This document shows positions 59,471 through 64,000 of a stretch of 64,000 nt of DNA, in pieces. Each line of letters opens with the position of its first letter. The first letter of the stretch is position 1. The DNA is from Euonymus europaeus (lineage: Eukaryota; Streptophyta; Magnoliopsida; Celastrales; Celastraceae), in assembly GCA_963580455.1 (NCBI GenBank), contig OY756966.1, positions 13,457,001-13,521,000 of the forward strand, given 5' to 3'. Made by a program: the position numbers and the translations under genes. The notes below the pieces were generated by a model. That model worked only from the letters and a program-made list of their open reading frames with translations. It was not told the DNA's origin and did not search any database.

Positions 59471-62290
59471 AAAGTCTATCACGAGCAACTTTGATAGTCC
59501 GAAGTTGCTCAACTCTCTCTATGGAGGAATTTTTAACGGTTTTGTCTATTTGTCATAGAAAGTTGTTTTTTTGGCATCGAAATAATCTAGGAAGCTTATA
59601 CTCATAGAATTTGACATAGAAGAACAATAAAAAGTATATCCGGAGCAACTTTGATAGTCCGAAGTTGCTCAACTCTCTCTATGTAGGAGCCTTTAACGGT
59701 TTTGTCCATTTGTCATAGAAAGTTGGTGTTTTGGCATCGAAATAATGTAGGAAGCTTATAGTTGTAAAATTTGACATAGAAGAACAATTAAAAGTCTATC
59801 CCGAGCAACTTTGATAGTCCGAAGTTGCTCAACTCTCTCTATCGAGGAGCTTTTAACGTTTTTGTCCATTTGTCATAGAAAGTTGGTGTTTTGGTATCGA
59901 AATAATGTACGAAGCTTATACTCGTAAAATTTGACATAGAAGAACAATAAAAAGTCTATCCCGAGCAACTTTGATAGTCCGAAGTTGCTCAACTCTCTCT
60001 ATGGAGGAGCTTTTAACGTTTTTGTCCATTTGTCATAGAAAGTTGGTGTTTTGGTATCGAAATAATGTAGGAAGCTTATACTCTTAAAATTTGACATAGA
60101 AGAACAATAAAAAGTCTATCCCGAACAACTTTGATAGTCCGAAGTTGCTCAACTCTCACTATGGAGGAGCTTTTAACGGTTTTGTCCATTTGTCACAGAA
60201 AGTTGGTTTCTTGTCATCGAAATAATGTAGGAAGCTTATACTCGTAAAATTTGACATAGCAGAACAATTAAAAGTCTATTCCGAGCAACTTTGATAGTCC
60301 GAAATTGCTCAACTCTCTCTATGGAGGAGCATTTAACGTTTTTGTCTATTTGTCATAGAAAGTTGGTGTTTTGGACTCGAAATAATCTATGAAGCTTAGA
60401 CTCGTAAAATTTGACATAGAAGAACAATTAAAAGTCTATCCCGAGCAACTTTGATAGTCCGAAGTTGCTCAACTCTCTCTATGGAGGAGCTTTAACGGTT
60501 TTGTCCATTTCTCACAGAAAGTTGGTTTTTTGGCATCGAAATAATGTAGGAAGCTTATACTCGTAAAATTTGACATAGAATAACAATAAAAATTCTATCC
60601 CGAGCAACTTTGATAGTCCGAAGTTGCTCAACTCTCTCTATGGAGGAGCTTTTAACGGTTTTGTCTATTTGTTATAAAAAGTTGTTGTTTTGGCATCGAA
60701 ATAATGTAGGAAGCTTATACTCATAGAAGTTGACATAGAAGAACAATAAAAAGTCTATCCGGAGCAACTTTGATAGTCCGAAGTTGCTCAACTCTCTCTA
60801 TGGAGGAGCCTTTAACGGTTTTGTCCATTTGTCATAGAAAGTTGGTGTTTTGGCATCGAAATAATGTAAGAAGCTTATAGTTGTAAAATTTTGACATAGA
60901 AGAACAATTAAAAGTCTATTCCGAGCAACTTTGATAGTCCGAAATTGCTCAACTCTCCCTATGGAGGAGCATTTAACGTTTTTATCTATTTGTCATAGAA
61001 AGTTGGTGTTTTGGACTCGAAATAATCTATGAAGCTTATACTCGTAAAATTTGACATAGAAGAACAATTGAACGTCTATCCCGAGCAACTTTGATAGTCC
61101 GAAGTTGTCAACTCTCTCTATGGAGGAGCTTTTAATGGTTTTGTCCATTTGTCACAAAAAGTTGGTTTTTTGGCATCGAAATAATGTAGGAAGCTTATAC
61201 TCGTAAAATTTGACATAGAATAACAATAAAAGGTCTATCCCGAGCAACTTTGATAGTCCGAAGTTGCTCAACTCTCTTTATGGAGGAGCTTTTAACGGCT
61301 TTGTCTATTTGTCATAGAAAGTTGGTGTTTTGGCATCGAAATAATGTAGGAAGCTTATACACATAGAATTTGACATAGAAGAACAATAAAAAGTCTACCC
61401 GAGCAACTTTGATAGTCCGAAGTTGCTCAACTCTCTCTATGGAGGAGCTTTTAACGGTTTTGTCTATTTATCATAGAAAGTTGGTGTGTTTTGGCATCAA
61501 AATAATGTAGGAAGCTTATACTCATAAAATTTCACATTGAAAAACAATTAAAAGTCTATCCCGAGCAACTTTGATAGTCCGAATATGCTCAACTCTCTCT
61601 ATGGAGGAGCCTTTAACGGTTTTGTCCATTTGTCATAGAAAGTTGGTGTTTTGGCATCGAAATAATGTAGGAAGCTTATACTCGTAAAATTTGACATAGA
61701 AGAACAATTAAAAGTCTATTCCGAGCAACTTTGATAGTCCGAAATTGCTCAACTCTCTCTATGGAGGAGCATTTAACGTTTTTGTCTATTTGTCATAGAA
61801 AGTTGGTGTTTTGGACTCGAAATAATCTATGAACCTTAGACTCATAAAATTTGACATAGAAGAACAATTAAAAGTGTATCCCGAGCAACTTTGATAGTCC
61901 GAAGTTGCTCAACTCTCTCTATGGAGGAGCTTTTAACGGTTTTGTCCATTTGTCACAGAAAGTTGGTTTTTTGGCATCGAAATAATGTAGGAAGCTTATA
62001 CTCGTAAAATTTGACATAGAATAACAATAAAAAGTCTATCCCGAGCAACTTTGACAGTCCGAAGTTGCTCAACTCTCTCTATGGAGGAGCTTTTAACGGT
62101 TTTGTCCATTTGTCACAGAAAGTTGGTTTTTTGGCATCGAAATAATGTAGGAAGCTTATACTCGTAAAATTTGAAATAGAATAACAATAAAAAGTCTATT
62201 CCGAGCAACTTTGATAGTCCGAAGTTGCTCAACTCTCTCTATGGAGGAGCTTTTAACGTTTTTGTCCATTTGTCATAGAAAGTTGGTGTT
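59471..62290. repeat. Indel-bearing segment, copy 2
   Basis: Partner of 46431-49250 at an offset of 13040 bp. It shares at least four small indels with copy 1, so these indels predate the duplication. The two diverge again near 62290, where this copy has GGTATCGAAAT. Confidence 0.88.
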
Positions 62291-63400
62291 TTGGTATCGA
62301 AATAATGTAGGAAGCTTATACTCTTAAAATTTGACATAGAAGAACAATAAAAAGTCTATCTCGAACAACTTTGATAGTCCGAAGTTGCTCAACTCTCACT
62401 ATGGAGGAGCTTTTAACGGTTTTGTCCATTTGTCACAGAAAGTTGGTTTTTTGGCATCGAAATAATGTAGGAAGCTTATACTCGTAAAATTTGACATAGA
62501 AGAACAATTAAAAGTCTATTCCGAGCAACTTTGATAGTCCGAAATTGCTCAACTCTCTCTATGGAGGAGCATTTAACGTTTTTGTCTGTTTGTCATAGAA
62601 AGTTGGTGTTTTGGACTCGAAATAATCTATGAAGCTTATACTCGTAAAGTTTGATATTGAAGAACAATTAAAAGTCTATCCCGAGCAACTTTGATAGTCC
62701 GAAGTTGCTCAACTTTATCTATGGAGGAGCCTTTAACGGTTTTGTCTATTTGTCATAGAAAGTTGGTTTTTTGGCATCAAAATAATGTAGGAAGCTTATA
62801 CTCGTAAAATTTGACATAAAAGAACAATAAAATGTCTATCCCGAGCAACTTTGATAGTCGGAAGTTGCTCAACTCTCTCTATGGAGGAGCTTTTAACGGT
62901 TTTGTCCATTTGTCACAGAAAGTTGGTGTTTTGGCATCGAAATAACCTCTGAAGCTTATACTCGTAAAGTTTGACATAGAAGAACAATTAAAAGTCTATT
63001 CCGAGCAACTTTGATAGTCCGAAATTGCTCAACTCTCTCTATTGAGGAGCTTTTAACGGTTTTGTCCATTTGTCATAGAAAGTTGGTTTTTTGGCATCAA
63101 AATAATGTAGGAAGCTTATACTCGTAAAATTTGACATAAAAGAACAATAAAATGTCTATCCCGAGCAACTTTGATAGTCGGAAGTTGCTCAACTCTCTCT
63201 ATGGAGGAGCTTTTAACGGTTTTGTCCATTTGTCACAGAAAGTTGGTGTTTTGGCATCGAAATAACCTCTGAAGCTTATACTCGTAAAGTTTGACATAGA
63301 AGAACAATTAAAAGTCTATTCCGAGCAACTTTGATAGTCCGAAATTGCTCAACTCTCTCTATGGAGGAGCTTTTAACGGTTTTGTCTATTTGTCATAGAA

Positions 63401-64000
63401 AGTTGGTGTTTTGGCTTCAAAATAATGTAGGAAGCTTATACTCATAAAATTTGACATTGAAGAACAATTAAAAGTCTATCCCGAGCAACTTTGATAGTCC
63501 GAAGTTGCTCAACTCTCTCTATCGAGGAGCTTTTAACGGTTTTGTCCATTTGTCATAGAAAGTTGGTTTTTTGGCATCAAAATAATATAGGAAGCTTATA
63601 CTCGTAAAATTTGACATAGAAGAACAATTAAAAGTCTATCCCGAGCAACTTTGATAGTCCAAAGTTGCTCAACTCTCTCTATGGAGGAGCTTTTAACGGT
63701 TTTGTCCATTTGTCACAGAAAGTTCGTTTTTTGGCATCGAAATAATGTAGGAAGCTTATACTCGTAAAATTTGACGTAGACTAACAATAAAAATTCTATC
63801 CCGAGAAACTTTGATAGTCCGAAGTTGCTCAACTCTCTCTATGGAGGAGCTTTTAACGGTTTTGTCTATTTGTCATAGAAAGTTGGTGTTTTGGAATCGA
63901 AATAATGTAGGAAGCTTATACTCATAGAATTTGACATAGAAGAACAATAAAAAGTTTATCCCGAGCAACTTTGATAGTCCGAAGTTGCTCAACTCTCTCT
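63401..64000. repeat. Third copy of the GACGTAGACTAAC segment, cut by window end
   Basis: Matches 53242 onward and 42041 onward (TTGACGTAGACTAAC at about 63771). The GGCTTCAAAAT box at 63413 is shared with 53254 but not with the 42-kb copy, so the last two are closer relatives. Confidence 0.75.

Larger units (their letters stand above)
26261..64000. repeat. 160-bp satellite array, right block (about 236 monomers)
   Basis: Same satellite family and orientation as the left block, with the same AAGCTT and dyad. Boxes fall at 26372 + 160n up to 37732 without slippage. A 1-bp T insertion near 37861 shifts the register, which then holds to about 47450. Further small indels lie near 47451, 47847, 48067, 48449, 55211, 56830, 60491, 60887, 61107, 61396 and 61488, with one 78-bp loss near 58938. 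No other insertion or gene is seen. The array runs off the window end. Confidence 0.96.

Overview
The window comes from a eukaryotic, almost certainly flowering-plant, chromosome. It has two components: a long array of a 160-bp tandem satellite of centromeric or pericentromeric type (positions 1-11416 and 26261-64000), and one block of Ty3/gypsy LTR retrotransposon DNA inserted into it (11417-26260, minus strand). The plant assignment rests on the chromovirus-type pol with a C-terminal chromodomain, a primer-binding site matching plant initiator tRNA-Met, and the satellite style. I cannot name the species. I see no host gene, tRNA, rRNA or bacterial feature.

Left array (1-11416). About 71 head-to-tail monomers run in an unbroken 160-bp register with no net indel. 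Most monomers carry one HindIII-type AAGCTT and a 9-bp inverted repeat around a 10-nt centre. Monomers are organised into higher-order repeats (HORs): a 10-mer (1600 bp) near 1015-4214, and a 19-mer (3040 bp) at 5581-8620 repeated from 8621. A 6-mer (960 bp) is tandemly doubled inside each 19-mer.

Retrotransposon block (11417-26260, 14844 bp). The layout is LTR-internal-LTR-internal-LTR: three LTRs of 2172 bp and two internal regions of 4164 bp, with an exact 6336-bp period. In the element's own direction (right to left) each unit has LTR, initiator-tRNA-Met PBS, truncated gag, a deleted gag/protease junction, an open RT-RNase H-integrase-chromodomain frame, polypurine tract and LTR. The outer ends share the target repeat TAACAAT. 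The element looks like a Tekay/Del-type chromovirus. Gag and protease are broken identically in both units, so the element is not autonomous, although RT, RNase H and integrase catalytic residues are all present. One nucleotide difference was found between units (16081 vs 22417). The LTRs contain six copies of the palindromic core ACCGTCCGGACG in three pairs, each pair spaced exactly 21 bp.

Right array (26261-64000). About 236 monomers of the same satellite resume at the base where the left array stopped. Register is perfect to about 37.85 kb, then nearly so to 47.4 kb. Small indels and one truncated 82-bp monomer accumulate between about 47.4 and 61.5 kb. Several nested segmental duplications, all near multiples of 160 bp, are visible (960, 2080, 4960, 6560 and about 13040 bp).

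The window offers a relative history. A 19-mer satellite duplication occurred first, then an already defective chromovirus inserted into the second copy, then the element was tandemly duplicated, probably by LTR-LTR unequal exchange. I did not find evidence for an undescribed gene system. The most unusual signals are the tandem element with a shared LTR, the 21-bp-phased palindromes and the satellite dyad.
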